Shown: positions 51,594 through 61,081 of the stretch, piece after piece
How positions within the stretch are numbered: position 1 is the first letter of the stretch
How the letters are laid out: each line of letters begins with the position of its first letter
Program-made: the position numbers and the translations under genes
Notes under the pieces: model-generated
The model's input: the letters and a program-made list of their open reading frames with translations, nothing else
Told to the model about the DNA's origin: nothing
Databases searched by the model: none
Assembly: GCF_008632955.1 (NCBI RefSeq)
Contig: NZ_CP043959.1
Span: 248,001-312,000, forward strand
Length of the DNA: 64,000 bases
Origin: Streptomyces tendae
GTDB lineage: Bacteria; Actinomycetota; Actinomycetes; Streptomycetales; Streptomycetaceae
Direction of reading: 5' to 3'

Positions 51594-53030
51594 TCATGCC
51601 GGACCGTCGTGCCGATCGCCTGCCCCGCCCGGCACTTCGGCAAGCGCGTCCCGTTCGGCGGCCTTCTCCCGGGCGAGTCGCCGGTGCTCCGCGGCCTTCT
51701 TCTCGAGGAGCTCGGCCATGCGCAGGTGGTACTCCGGGTCGTCCTGCTCGTAGACGTCCGGCACACCGTCGAGGTCCTCGTCCCGCTCCTCCTCGTCGGC
51801 CAGCTTGCGGTACTTGGCGTTGCGGATCTTCAGCAGCACGGTCGCCAGGGCGGTGGCGAGCAGCGAGCCGACGAGGACCGCGGCCTTCACGCTGTCCGTC
51901 ATCGTCGCGTCGTCCTCGAAGGCGAGTTCCCCGATGAGCAGCGACACGGTGAAGCCGATGCCGGCGAGTGTCGCCACGGCGAACACGTCGGGCCAGGCCA
52001 GGTCGTCGCTGAGCGAGGCGCGCGTGAAGCGGGACGTCAACCAGGTGCCGCCGAAGATGCCGAGCGTCTTGCCGAGGACCAGACCGAGGACCACGCCCAG
52101 CGTCTCGGGCTGGGTGAACACCTTCGCGAGCGCGTCGCCGGAGATCGCGACTCCGGCGCTGAACAGGGCGAACAGCGGGACCGCGAGGCCCGCCGACAGC
52201 GGCCGGACCAGGTGCTCGATGTGCTCGCCGGGGGACTGCTCCTCGCCCTCGCGGCGGTGGCAGCGCAGCATCAGGCCCATCGCGACACCGGCGATGGTGG
52301 CGTGGATGCCGCTGTTGTACATCAGCCCCCAGATCACCAGCGCCAGCGGCACATACACGTACCAGCCGCGCACGCCCTTGCGCAGCAGCAGCCAGAAGAC
52401 GAACAGGCCCACGACCGCGCCGCCCAGCGCCGCGAAGTTCAGCTGGTCGGTGAAGAAGACAGCGATGATCAGGATCGCGAACAGGTCGTCCACGACGGCG
52501 AGGGTGAGCAGGAAGGCGCGCAGCGCGCTGGGCAGGGAGGTGCCGATGACGGCGAGGACGGCCAGGGCGAACGCGATGTCGGTGGCGGTGGGCACGGCCC
52601 AGCCGGCGAGGGAACCGCCGCCCACACCGCTGGTGACCGCGTAGACCAGCGCCGGCGCGGCCATGCCGCACAGGGCGGCGACGACCGGGAGTGCGGCGGC
52701 CTTGGGATCGCGCAGGTCACCGGCGACGAGCTCACGCTTGAGCTCGATGCCGGCGACGAAGAAGAAGACCGCGAGCAGACCGTCGGCCGCCCAGTGCGCC
52801 ACGGAGAGGTTCAGCCCGATGGCCCCGGGGCCGAAGTGGAAGTCGCTGACGCTCTCGTAGCTGTCGTGCAGCGCGGGTATGTTCGCCCAGACCAGCGCGG
52901 CGACGGCGGCGAGCAGCAGCAGGACACCCCCGACGGTCTCGGTGCGCAGCGCCTCCGTGACGTAATTGCGTTCGGGAAGGGAGAGGCGTCCGAAAGCCTT
53001 GTGGGGAGTGGGGGTGCGGGGGGCGCTCAC
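51594..53030 (-). CDS. nhaA: Na+/H+ antiporter NhaA
   Basis: A 478-residue integral membrane antiporter. AVVDDLFAILIIAVFF holds the twin Asp of the NhaA cation site, and GTSLPSALRAFLLTLAV, GMAAPALVYAV and GIGFTVSLLIGELAFED match family TM blocks. It exports Na+ in exchange for H+. A charged C-terminal tail (about 430-478, EEERDEDLDGVPDVYEQDDPE) is an actinobacterial extension. It is preceded by a 730-bp gene-free region. Confidence 0.96.
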   Translation of the reverse strand: MSAPRTPTPHKAFGRLSLPERNYVTEALRTETVGGVLLLLAAVAALVWANIPALHDSYESVSDFHFGPGAIGLNLSVAHWAADGLLAVFFFVAGIELKRELVAGDLRDPKAAALPVVAALCGMAAPALVYAVTSGVGGGSLAGWAVPTATDIAFALAVLAVIGTSLPSALRAFLLTLAVVDDLFAILIIAVFFTDQLNFAALGGAVVGLFVFWLLLRKGVRGWYVYVPLALVIWGLMYNSGIHATIAGVAMGLMLRCHRREGEEQSPGEHIEHLVRPLSAGLAVPLFALFSAGVAISGDALAKVFTQPETLGVVLGLVLGKTLGIFGGTWLTSRFTRASLSDDLAWPDVFAVATLAGIGFTVSLLIGELAFEDDATMTDSVKAAVLVGSLLATALATVLLKIRNAKYRKLADEEERDEDLDGVPDVYEQDDPEYHLRMAELLEKKAAEHRRLAREKAAERDALAEVPGGAGDRHDGPA

Positions 53031-53760
53031 AGTGTGGTCCTTCGGTCGGCGGGCAGCACGAATCGCGTGCCGACCAGACTTCCCGGCGCTCCATGAGACA
53101 GCGTGTTGTGTTCTTTAGCGTAGCTAACGTGCCCCGAGGCCGCACCAGCAACACCTCTGGCCCGGGCCCGGTCAGGCACCGGGGCCAGAGGTGAGCGATC
53201 GGAGGGGGGCGGAGCCCGCGGACACGCCCCTGACCTGCGGGAACGTGGTGGTGCAGGGTCATGTGGCGCGAGGTGACCGACCGTGCGAAGGGCGTCACCT
53301 CACGGTGACGGGACGCCACGGACGTGGCTCGCTTCACATGACGGGCGATACGAGGAGCCCGCCTACGCGGCCGGGCGGGCAGGTCGAGAAGCCCGCCCAC
53401 GCGGTCGGGTGGGCAGGTCGAGAAGCCCGGTCACGCGGTCGGCGGGTAGGAAGAGAAGCCCGCTTACTTGGGCGGGCGGGTGAGACGAGGAGCCCGCCTA
53501 CGCGGTGGGCGCGTGGGAAGAGAAGCCCGCTTACTTGGCCGGGCGGGTGAGACGAGTAGCCCGCCTACTCGACCGGGCGGGGCAGGACGACAAGCCCGCG
53601 GAACCGGCCCGAGCGGGGCGGGAGCTTGCCCCTCGGCGGGGTCGGGCGCGGGAAGCGAGGTCTGCCCGCCCGGCGGGTCCGGGCAGGACGCGGGACCTGC
53701 CCGCCCGCCCGGCCGGGCGGAGCGGGGTCGACCCGCCCGCCCGCCCGGCCGGGGCGCGTG
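53031..53760. repeat. gene-free region with a 34-bp tandem repeat array
   Basis: From 53352 to about 53622 are seven to eight copies of a 33-35-bp unit (starts 53352, 53386, 53420, 53453, 53487, 53520, 53554, 53589), core GAGAAGCCCGCYTACKYGG and GGGCGGG. Each copy has CCCGC and GCGGG able to pair, so the array forms a row of hairpins. It lies between the divergent-facing 3' and 5' ends of acsA and nhaA. The 53031-53351 part holds the nhaA promoter and no gene. Confidence 0.85.
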
Positions 53761-55716
53761 TCAGTCCTCGCTGGGCGCAGCCGGAAGCTTGGCCTGGATG
53801 AGGTCCATGACCGTGGAGTCCGTCAGCGTGGTGACGTCCCCGAGCTGGCGGTTCTCCGCGACGTCCCGCAGCAGGCGGCGCATGATCTTCCCGGAGCGGG
53901 TCTTCGGCAGCTCGGCCACCGGCAGGATCCGCTTGGGCTTGGCGATCGGACCCAGCGTGGCACCCACGTGGTTGCGGAGCTCGCCGACCAGGTCGTCGCT
54001 CTCCGCCGCCGTGCCCCGCAGGATCACGAAGGCGACGATCGCCTGGCCGGTCGTCTCGTCCGCGGCGCCCACCACGGCCGCCTCGGCGACCGAAGGGTGG
54101 GAGACCAGCGCGGACTCGACCTCCGTGGTGGAGATGTTGTGGCCGGACACCAGCATCACGTCGTCGACCCGGCCGAGCAGCCAGATGTCGCCGTCGTCGT
54201 CCTTCTTGGCGCCGTCACCGGCGAAGTACTTGCCCTCGAAGCGCGACCAGTAGGTGTCGATGAACCGCTGGTCGTCGCCCCAGATGGTGCGCAGCATCGA
54301 CGGCCACGGCTCGGTGAGCACCAGGTAGCCGCCGCCGCCGTCGGGCACCTCGCGCGCCTCGTCGTCCACCACGGTGGCGGAGATGCCGGGCAGCGGGGTC
54401 TGGGCGGAGCCCGGCTTGGCGGCGGTCACACCAGGGAGCGGCGAGATCATGATGCCGCCGGTCTCCGTCTGCCACCAGGTGTCGACGACCGGGGTGCGGT
54501 CCGCGCCGATGTTCTTGCGGTACCAGATCCAGGCCTCGGGGTTGATCGGCTCACCCACGGAGCCGAGCACCCGCAGCGACGACAGGTCGAACTTCGCGGG
54601 GATGTCGTCGCCCCACTTCATGAACGTCCGGATCGCGGTGGGCGCCGTGTAGAGAATCGTCACGCCGTACTTCTGCACGATCTCCCAGAAGCGGCCCTGG
54701 TGGGGCGTGTCCGGGGTGCCCTCGTACATGACCTGGGTGGCGCCGTTGGCGAGGGGGCCGTAGACGATGTACGAGTGCCCGGTGACCCAGCCGACGTCGG
54801 CGGTGCACCAGTAGACGTCGGTCTCCGGCTTGAGGTCGAACACCGCCCAGTGCGTGTACGACGTCTGGGTCAGGTAGCCGCCGGAGGTGTGCAGGATGCC
54901 CTTCGGCTTACCCGTGGTGCCCGAGGTGTAGAGGATGAACAGCGGGTGCTCGGCCCCGAACGCCTCCGGGGTGTGCTTGCTGCTCTGCCGGTCGACCACC
55001 TCGTGCCACCACACGTCGCGGCCCTCGGTCCAGGCGACGTCCTGGCCGGTGCGGCGGACGACGAGGACGTGCTCGACGCTCTCCACCCGGCTGACGGCCT
55101 CGTCCACGGCCGGCTTCAGCGCGGACGGCTTGCCGCGCCGGTAGCCGCCGTCGGCGGTGATGACCACGCGCGCGTCCGCGTCCTGGATGCGGGTGGCGAG
55201 CGCGTCGGCCGAGAAGCCGCCGAAGACCACGGAGTGCGCGGCGCCGATGCGGGCGCAGGCCAGCATCGCCACGGCGGTCTCGGGGATCATCGGCATGTAG
55301 ACGGCGACCCGGTCGCCCTTGCGGACCCCCAGCTCCAGCAGGGCGTTGGCGGCCTTGGAGACCTCGTCCTTGAGCTGGGCGTAGGTGATGGCGCGGCTGT
55401 CGCCCGGCTCACCCTCGAAGTGGATCGCGACCCGGTCCCCGTGGCCGGCCTCCACGTGCCGGTCGACGCAGTTGTAGGCGACGTTGAGCTCGCCGTCCTG
55501 GAACCACTTGGCGAACGGCGGGTTCGACCAGTCGAGGGTCTCGGCCGGGTCCTTGGCCCAGGTCAGCCGACGTGCCTGCTCGGCCCAGAAGCCGAGCCGG
55601 TCAGCCTTGGCCTGTTCATACGCCTCCGCGGTGACGTTGGCGTTCGCGGCCAGGTCGGCGGGGGGCGCGAAGCGTCGCTCCTCCTTCAGAAGGTTGGCCA
55701 GGCTTTCATTGCTCAC
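53761..55716 (-). CDS. acsA: acetyl-CoA synthetase
   Basis: AcsA activates acetate to acetyl-AMP and then acetyl-CoA. The 651-residue length is normal. Core motifs: [15 protein letters not shown] (ATP loop), [24 protein letters not shown], and [12 protein letters not shown] with Lys610, the acetylation site that switches the enzyme off. [16 protein letters not shown] is the natural start (GTG 55714-55716). The neighbours suggest acetate use in primary metabolism. An extra in-frame start at 55758 adds 14 residues without a ribosome site. Confidence 0.97.
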   Translation of the reverse strand: MSNESLANLLKEERRFAPPADLAANANVTAEAYEQAKADRLGFWAEQARRLTWAKDPAETLDWSNPPFAKWFQDGELNVAYNCVDRHVEAGHGDRVAIHFEGEPGDSRAITYAQLKDEVSKAANALLELGVRKGDRVAVYMPMIPETAVAMLACARIGAAHSVVFGGFSADALATRIQDADARVVITADGGYRRGKPSALKPAVDEAVSRVESVEHVLVVRRTGQDVAWTEGRDVWWHEVVDRQSSKHTPEAFGAEHPLFILYTSGTTGKPKGILHTSGGYLTQTSYTHWAVFDLKPETDVYWCTADVGWVTGHSYIVYGPLANGATQVMYEGTPDTPHQGRFWEIVQKYGVTILYTAPTAIRTFMKWGDDIPAKFDLSSLRVLGSVGEPINPEAWIWYRKNIGADRTPVVDTWWQTETGGIMISPLPGVTAAKPGSAQTPLPGISATVVDDEAREVPDGGGGYLVLTEPWPSMLRTIWGDDQRFIDTYWSRFEGKYFAGDGAKKDDDGDIWLLGRVDDVMLVSGHNISTTEVESALVSHPSVAEAAVVGAADETTGQAIVAFVILRGTAAESDDLVGELRNHVGATLGPIAKPKRILPVAELPKTRSGKIMRRLLRDVAENRQLGDVTTLTDSTVMDLIQAKLPAAPSED

Positions 55717-55911
55717 GGCATCTGCCTTTCCCAGGGTGTCCGTTGTGTCCCAGGCCACAGCTCATCAGACCCGGGGGTGCGATGACAAGGGTCGACGGGA
55801 AATTGGTTTAGACCTGTCGGGCCCTGTCGTCACGGGGCCCGACAACCCTTCCCACGGGGCGGGGAGCAAGCCGGTTCAAGAGGTGTAACGCCTCTCACAT
55901 CCGGCCGTGTC

Positions 55912-58398
55912 TCACACCGCCAGGTCCACGTCCCGCACCCGGTCGAACACCCGGTCCTCACCCTGCTCGGTGAGGAGATACGCCTGGGCCTCACCCACAT
56001 GGAAGTACAGCCCGTGCAGCTCCAGGGCGCCGTCCCGCAACGCGCGGGCCACCGACTCATGGGCGCGCAGATGCTCCAGCTGCTGGATCACATTGGTCAG
56101 GCAGAGCCGCTCGACGTCGTCGGCTGGGGCCCGCCCGGTCAGCCGTGGCGCGGGCGCACCGGCGTCGCGCAGGCGCTCCACGCTCGGCCCGCCGTGCCGC
56201 AGCCAGCGTCTCAGCGGCGTGGCGACGGAGCCGGTGGGCCGGGAGTCGAGCAGCGCCTGCATGGCGCCGCACCCCGAGTGGCCGCACACCGTGATCGACC
56301 GCACCGCGAGCACCTCGACGGCGTACTCGATCGCGGCCGCCACCGAGTCGTCGCCGCTCTCGGTGCCGGGCGGCGGCACGAGGTTGCCGACGTTGCGCAC
56401 CACGAACAGGTCGCCCGGGCCGCTGGACGTGATCATCGATGTGACCACGCGGGAGTCGGCGCAGGTGAGGAACAGCTGCGAGGGCCGCTGTCCTTCGCGC
56501 GCCAGCCGCGCCAGCTCCCCCCGGACCAGGGGCGCCGTTCTGCGCTGGAACGTGCTGAGCCCGCGCACCAGTTGGGTGCCGCTCGTGTCGCCCGCGCGGG
56601 CCGGGGCGTGGGTGCCGGTCCCGTCGGGGACGGCCGGTGCCGGTTCGGTCGCCGCGGGGTGGGTCCATGCCGTCGCGGGGTCGCCTGCGGTCGCCGTACC
56701 CGGCGGGGGCGCGGTGTCCGGGCCGGAGGCCGGGCGGTCGCACTGGTGGTTGCGCCAGGCCGTCCAGGGGCGGCAGCGGCAGTCGCCGGTGTCGACGCCT
56801 TCCGCGCCCGTCTCGGCCGCGGGCCCGGAGGTGAGGACCGCGGGCTCGGCGATCCGTACCCCGGCGCGCCGGCCGGTGATCTCCACGGTGCCGCCCCGCG
56901 CGGTGTGCGTGTTCTGCCAGTCCTGCAGCGTCTCGTACGCCGCGTGGTCCATGAAGGAACCGTCCAGCGACACGACCACGTCGGCGCCTTGCGGCACGAG
57001 GTGCAGCGCCCGGCTGAGCCGTGGCACCGCGAGGAACGTCAACTGACCGCGGACGTGGACCTGATGGACCCCGTCCTCCTCCCGATGCGTGATCCGGGTC
57101 CGGGTGAGCCGGTGCAGGGCCACCCCGACGGCCACGGCGATGCCGAGCGCCACGCCCTCCAGCACGCCGAAGGACACCACGCCGAGGGTGGTCACGGCGT
57201 AGACCATGACCTCGCGGTGGCGGGTCACCGTGCGGATGTGGTGCAGGGACACCATTTGGATGCCGACGGCCATGACCAGGGCGGCGAGCGCGGCGAGCGG
57301 GATCAGCTCCAGCAGCGGGACCAGGAGCAGCGCGGCCGCCACCACCAGAACGCCGTGCGCCATCGTGGAGTTCCGGCTGACGGCGCCCGCGTGGACGTTC
57401 GCGGTGCTGCGGACCGCGACCCCGGCAACGGGCAGGCCGCCGAGGGAGCCGGAGACGACGTTGGCCGCGCCCTGCCCCAGCAGTTCACGGTCCAGGTCGG
57501 AGCGGACGACGTCCCGGGAGGCGGGCCGGGCGGCCGCCAGCTTGTCCACGGCCACCGCGCCGAGCAGCGACTGCACGCTGCACACCAGTGTCGTGGTCAG
57601 TACGGCCGCGACGAGGCCGAGCACCGGACCCTCGGGCAGCCCGGCCAGGGCGTGACTGCGCCACGACGGCAGGTCCACCAGGGGCAGGACCAGACCGGCC
57701 GCCGCGGCGACCGCGGTGGCGGTGGCGACGGCGACGAGCGCGGTCGGCACCTTGCGCAGCAGGCGCCCGGTCCGGCCCGGCAGCCGGGGCCACAGCAGCA
57801 GGACGGCCAGGGTCAGCACGCTGACGGCCAGGGCCGCGGGGTCCAGATGCGCCAGCTGGGCGGGGAGCGCGCGGAGATTGTCGGGCACGGAACTCTGCGG
57901 CTGACCCCCGAGCATGATGTGCACCTGGGCGACGGCGATGGTGACGCCGATACCGGCGAGCATGCCGTGCACGATCGCGGGGCTCACGGCGAGGGCGCCG
58001 CGTGCCACCCGCAGACAGCCGAGCCCGAGCTGGGCCAGGCCGGCGAGGACGGTGACGGCGCAGGTGGTGCGCCATCCGTAGTGCTGGATGAGGTCGGCGG
58101 TGACGACGGTGAGGCCCGCCGCCGGTCCGCTCACCTGGAGCGGTGAGCCACCGAGCCGTCCGGCGACGAGCCCGCCCACGGCCGCCGCGACCAGGCCGGC
58201 CTGGAGCGGTGCGCCGGTGGCGAGGGCGATGCCGAGGGACAGGGGGAGGGCGATGAGGAACACCGCGATCGCGGCCGAGAGATCGGCGCCCGCGATGCGG
58301 AAGCGCCGGGGACGGCCGGGCGGCGGCGGGCTGTGCGGCGGGTGGGCGCGCTCGGTGTGCGCCGAATCGGTGGTGCCGGCGGGAACGCAGGCTGACAT
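55912..58398 (-). CDS. SulP transporter fused to beta-carbonic anhydrase
   Basis: An 828-residue fusion. Residues about 35-400 are a SulP anion transporter (AGADLSAAIAVFLIALPLSLGIAL, GQGAANVVSGSLGGLPVAGVAVRS). A STAS-like segment follows (VHVRGQLTFLAVPRLSRALH, VVVSLDGSFMDHAAY). After a Pro/Ala-rich linker comes a beta-carbonic anhydrase with zinc ligands Cys646, His707 and Cys710 and the Asp648-Arg650 dyad (CADSR, HSGCGA). It should couple bicarbonate uptake and hydration. The ATG at 58396-58398 is preceded by AAGGAG and GGGAG. Confidence 0.95.
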   Translation of the reverse strand: MSACVPAGTTDSAHTERAHPPHSPPPPGRPRRFRIAGADLSAAIAVFLIALPLSLGIALATGAPLQAGLVAAAVGGLVAGRLGGSPLQVSGPAAGLTVVTADLIQHYGWRTTCAVTVLAGLAQLGLGCLRVARGALAVSPAIVHGMLAGIGVTIAVAQVHIMLGGQPQSSVPDNLRALPAQLAHLDPAALAVSVLTLAVLLLWPRLPGRTGRLLRKVPTALVAVATATAVAAAAGLVLPLVDLPSWRSHALAGLPEGPVLGLVAAVLTTTLVCSVQSLLGAVAVDKLAAARPASRDVVRSDLDRELLGQGAANVVSGSLGGLPVAGVAVRSTANVHAGAVSRNSTMAHGVLVVAAALLLVPLLELIPLAALAALVMAVGIQMVSLHHIRTVTRHREVMVYAVTTLGVVSFGVLEGVALGIAVAVGVALHRLTRTRITHREEDGVHQVHVRGQLTFLAVPRLSRALHLVPQGADVVVSLDGSFMDHAAYETLQDWQNTHTARGGTVEITGRRAGVRIAEPAVLTSGPAAETGAEGVDTGDCRCRPWTAWRNHQCDRPASGPDTAPPPGTATAGDPATAWTHPAATEPAPAVPDGTGTHAPARAGDTSGTQLVRGLSTFQRRTAPLVRGELARLAREGQRPSQLFLTCADSRVVTSMITSSGPGDLFVVRNVGNLVPPPGTESGDDSVAAAIEYAVEVLAVRSITVCGHSGCGAMQALLDSRPTGSVATPLRRWLRHGGPSVERLRDAGAPAPRLTGRAPADDVERLCLTNVIQQLEHLRAHESVARALRDGALELHGLYFHVGEAQAYLLTEQGEDRVFDRVRDVDLAV

Positions 58399-58730
58399 GG
58401 TCTCCCGTCTCCTTCGGGTCTGCGCGGTCGCGTGACGTGGTGGCCCCGCTCGGTGCGAGCGGTCGCGGCCGTGGGGCACGGCCCCAGAACGGCGGGATGG
58501 AGCAACACTCAGTAAACAGAGCGTAATTGCGAGTAAAGGGCTGGCATAGACTTTCCGGGCAAATGGCGGCATCAGTCACTCCGAGGAGTGAAGTAGCCAT
58601 TTCATCGGCTTGTCGTATTAATTCCCTTCTTCTTTCGTGCGACGTTGGCGGCGCGGTCGGTAAGGACCGGCGCAGCACCACACAACGCCCCTCATCAGGC
58701 TCGGCCCGAGAGAAGGAAGAAGGTGGGCGA
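58399..58730. promoter_or_regulatory. divergent promoter region with a 16-bp palindrome
   Basis: A 332-bp gap between the SulP fusion and the lipoprotein gene. It is A+T-rich in the middle. TCACTCC-GA-GGAGTGA (58576-58591) is a perfect palindrome with 7-bp arms. No gene is seen. Either gene may be controlled from it. Confidence 0.5.
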
Positions 58731-59996
58731 ATGGCCGCCACCCACAGGATCGCCACGGGCACCGTGATCGTCGCGGTCTCCCTCGCCTCGCTCGTCGGCT
58801 GCGGAGCCGGCACGGACGGCGACGGCGGACCGGAGAAGGAGAAGGCGCAGCCGGCCCCCGCGCCGAAGAACGTCGTCCGGCTGATCGGCGACGGCTCCAC
58901 CGCGTACACCGGCGCCCAGCCGCACCTGCCCCGGCCCGAGCGGATGAAGCCCGGTGAGAAGCCGCCGCAGTTCGTGGTCTTCTCCTGGGACGGCGCGGGC
59001 GAGGACAGCCAGAAGCTCTTCTCCCACTTCCGCAAGGTCGCCAAGAAGAACGACGCGACCATGACGTACTTCCTGAGCGGCGTGTACCTGCTCCCCGAGG
59101 AGAAGCGGGACCTGTACCACCCGCCGCAGCACTCGCCGGGCCGCTCCGACATCGGCTTCAACGACCAGCAGGGCATCACGGACACCGTGAAGCAGCTGCG
59201 GCTGGCCTGGTTGGAGGGCAATGAGATCGGCACCCACTTCAACGGTCACTTCTGCGGCAGCGCCGGCGGGGTCGGGGAGTGGTCGGTGGACGAGTGGAAG
59301 GAGGAGATCTCCCAGGCCAAGCAGTTCGTGAAGACCTGGAAGACCAACACCGGCATGAAGGAAGCGGCCCCGCTGCCCTTCGACTACGACAAGGAGCTGA
59401 TCGGGGCCCGCACTCCCTGCCTGGAGGGGCAGAAGAACTTCATGAAGGCCGCCCGGGAGCTGGGCTTCCGCTACGACACCAGCGGCGTCAACAACCAGGT
59501 CTGGCCGGACAAGAAGGAAGGACTGTGGGACCTGTCCATGCAGCTCGTGCCCTTCCCCGGGCACTCCTTCGAGCAGCTCACCATGGACTACAACTTCATG
59601 GTCAACCAGTCCGGCACCACCACCCAGGGTGACCCCGCCAAGCACGAGATGTGGGGCGACCAGATGCGGGACGGCCTGCTCCAGGGCTTCGAGCGCGCCT
59701 ACAACGGCAACCGGGCGCCACTGATCATCGGCAACCACTTCGAGTCCTGGAACGGCGGCGCCTACATGCGGGCCGTCGAAGAGGTCGTCGAGGCGGTCTG
59801 CACCAAGTCCGACGTGCGGTGCGTCTCCTTCCGGCAGTTGGCCGACTGGCTGGACGCGCAGGACCCGGCGACCCTGGCGAAGCTGCGCACGCTGGGCGTC
59901 GGGGAGGCGCCGAAGAAGGGCTGGACGTCCTTCCTGGCCGCCGGCCCCGCCCCGGCCCCCAAGGGCGCACCGGGTTCCCCCGCGCCGAAGGAGTGA
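58731..59996 (+). CDS. deacetylase-like lipoprotein
   Basis: A 421-residue protein with a lipoprotein signal: MAATHRIATG, TVIVAVSLASLVGC with lipobox LVGC. After a Pro/Ala linker, a NodB-like fold is suggested by VVFSWDGAGED (motif 1), THFNGHFC (motif 2, H-x3-H) and ARTPC (motif 3). It should act outside on N-acetyl sugar polymers, or be an inactive relative. The C-terminus is Pro/Ala-rich. The ATG at 58731 follows GAAGGAAGAAGG. It stops 3 bp before the convergent ATPase gene. Confidence 0.85.
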   Translation: MAATHRIATGTVIVAVSLASLVGCGAGTDGDGGPEKEKAQPAPAPKNVVRLIGDGSTAYTGAQPHLPRPERMKPGEKPPQFVVFSWDGAGEDSQKLFSHFRKVAKKNDATMTYFLSGVYLLPEEKRDLYHPPQHSPGRSDIGFNDQQGITDTVKQLRLAWLEGNEIGTHFNGHFCGSAGGVGEWSVDEWKEEISQAKQFVKTWKTNTGMKEAAPLPFDYDKELIGARTPCLEGQKNFMKAARELGFRYDTSGVNNQVWPDKKEGLWDLSMQLVPFPGHSFEQLTMDYNFMVNQSGTTTQGDPAKHEMWGDQMRDGLLQGFERAYNGNRAPLIIGNHFESWNGGAYMRAVEEVVEAVCTKSDVRCVSFRQLADWLDAQDPATLAKLRTLGVGEAPKKGWTSFLAAGPAPAPKGAPGSPAPKE

Positions 59997-59999
59997 GGA

Positions 60000-60980
60000 T
60001 CAGGCGCCGGCGGTGACGCTCCCGCCGAGCACGAAACCGGGGTCGACCTGCGCCGCCAGGTCGGCCCCGGTGCGCTCGTTGCCCCACGACTGGGCGTTCT
60101 TCAGATGGAAGTGCACCATCTGCTTGGTGTAACGCTCCGGGTCCCGCAGCTCGTAGGTCGCGTCGGCGGCGGCACGCAGCGTGCGCAGGGCGAGCCGGTT
60201 GGACTCCTCCAGACGGTCGAAGCGCGGCGGGCGGCCCTTCTCCATGGCCCGGACCCAGTCCGAGTGGCCCACGGTCACCAGCAGGTCGTCCCCGACCTCC
60301 GCGCGGAGGAAGTCCAGGTCGTCCGGGCCCTGCACCTTGTTGCCGACGACCCTCAGCGCCACGCCGAAGTCGCGGGCGTACTCCTTGTACTGGCGGTAGA
60401 CGGAGACCCCCTTGCGGGTCGGCTCGGCCACCAGGAACGTCATGTCGAAGCGGGTGAACATGCCGGACGCGAAGGAGTCGGAGCCGGCCGTCATGTCGAC
60501 CACCACGTACTCGTCGGGGCCGTCCACCAGGTGGTTCAGGCAGAGCTCCACGGCGCCGGTCTTGGAGTGGTAGCAGGCGACCCCGAGGTCGGCGTCGGTG
60601 AAGGACCCGGTGACCATCAGGCGGACGGTGCCGCCGTCGAGCTCCACCGGCCGGGCGCAGGCGTCGTAGACCGGGTTGTCCTCGCACACCCGCAGCAGGC
60701 GGGAGCCCTCGCCGGGCGGCGTCGTCTTGATCATCGTCTCGGCGGACGCGATGCGCGGGTTGCCACCGCGCAGGTAGTCCTTGATCAGCCGCAGGTTCTC
60801 GCCCATCGCGGGGAGGGCGGCCGCTTCCGCCTCGTCCAGGCCCAGGGCGGCCCCGAGGTGCTGGTTGATGTCGGCGTCGACCGCGACGACCGGAGCGCCG
60901 TCGGCCGCGAGGTGACGGATGAAGAGGGAGGACAGGGTCGTCTTTCCGCTCCCGCCCTTCCCAACGAAAGCAATTTTCAT
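60000..60980 (-). CDS. CooC/ParA-type P-loop ATPase
   Basis: A 326-residue SIMIBI ATPase starting MKIAFVGKGGSGKTTLSSLF with a deviant Walker A (KGGSGKTT). DADINQHLGAALG and VVVDMTAGSDSFASGMF follow. It resembles CooC (nickel insertion) and Ssd/MinD-like ATPases; no metal-carrying Cys pair (CXC) is visible except CARP. It is divergent by 101 bp from the Fic-like gene and convergent by 3 bp with the lipoprotein. The start at 60980 has an overlapping MVNM start 9 bp upstream. Function unknown. Confidence 0.88.
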   Translation of the reverse strand: MKIAFVGKGGSGKTTLSSLFIRHLAADGAPVVAVDADINQHLGAALGLDEAEAAALPAMGENLRLIKDYLRGGNPRIASAETMIKTTPPGEGSRLLRVCEDNPVYDACARPVELDGGTVRLMVTGSFTDADLGVACYHSKTGAVELCLNHLVDGPDEYVVVDMTAGSDSFASGMFTRFDMTFLVAEPTRKGVSVYRQYKEYARDFGVALRVVGNKVQGPDDLDFLRAEVGDDLLVTVGHSDWVRAMEKGRPPRFDRLEESNRLALRTLRAAADATYELRDPERYTKQMVHFHLKNAQSWGNERTGADLAAQVDPGFVLGGSVTAGA

Positions 60981-61081
60981 GTTCACCAAGAGTAGTGGAC
61001 TGCTAGCTGTACGTCACGGCCGGGCGTGAAGAAGACCACTCCTTCGTGGGGCGGGCGCCCGGGGTGCGTAGGGTCGTACTC

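Noticed and set aside
53191..53550. A 119-residue frame over the repeat array
   Set aside because: It merely translates the 34-bp repeats and has no ribosome site.
53352..53622. CRISPR array
   Set aside because: Units touch each other with no unique spacers, and no cas genes are near.
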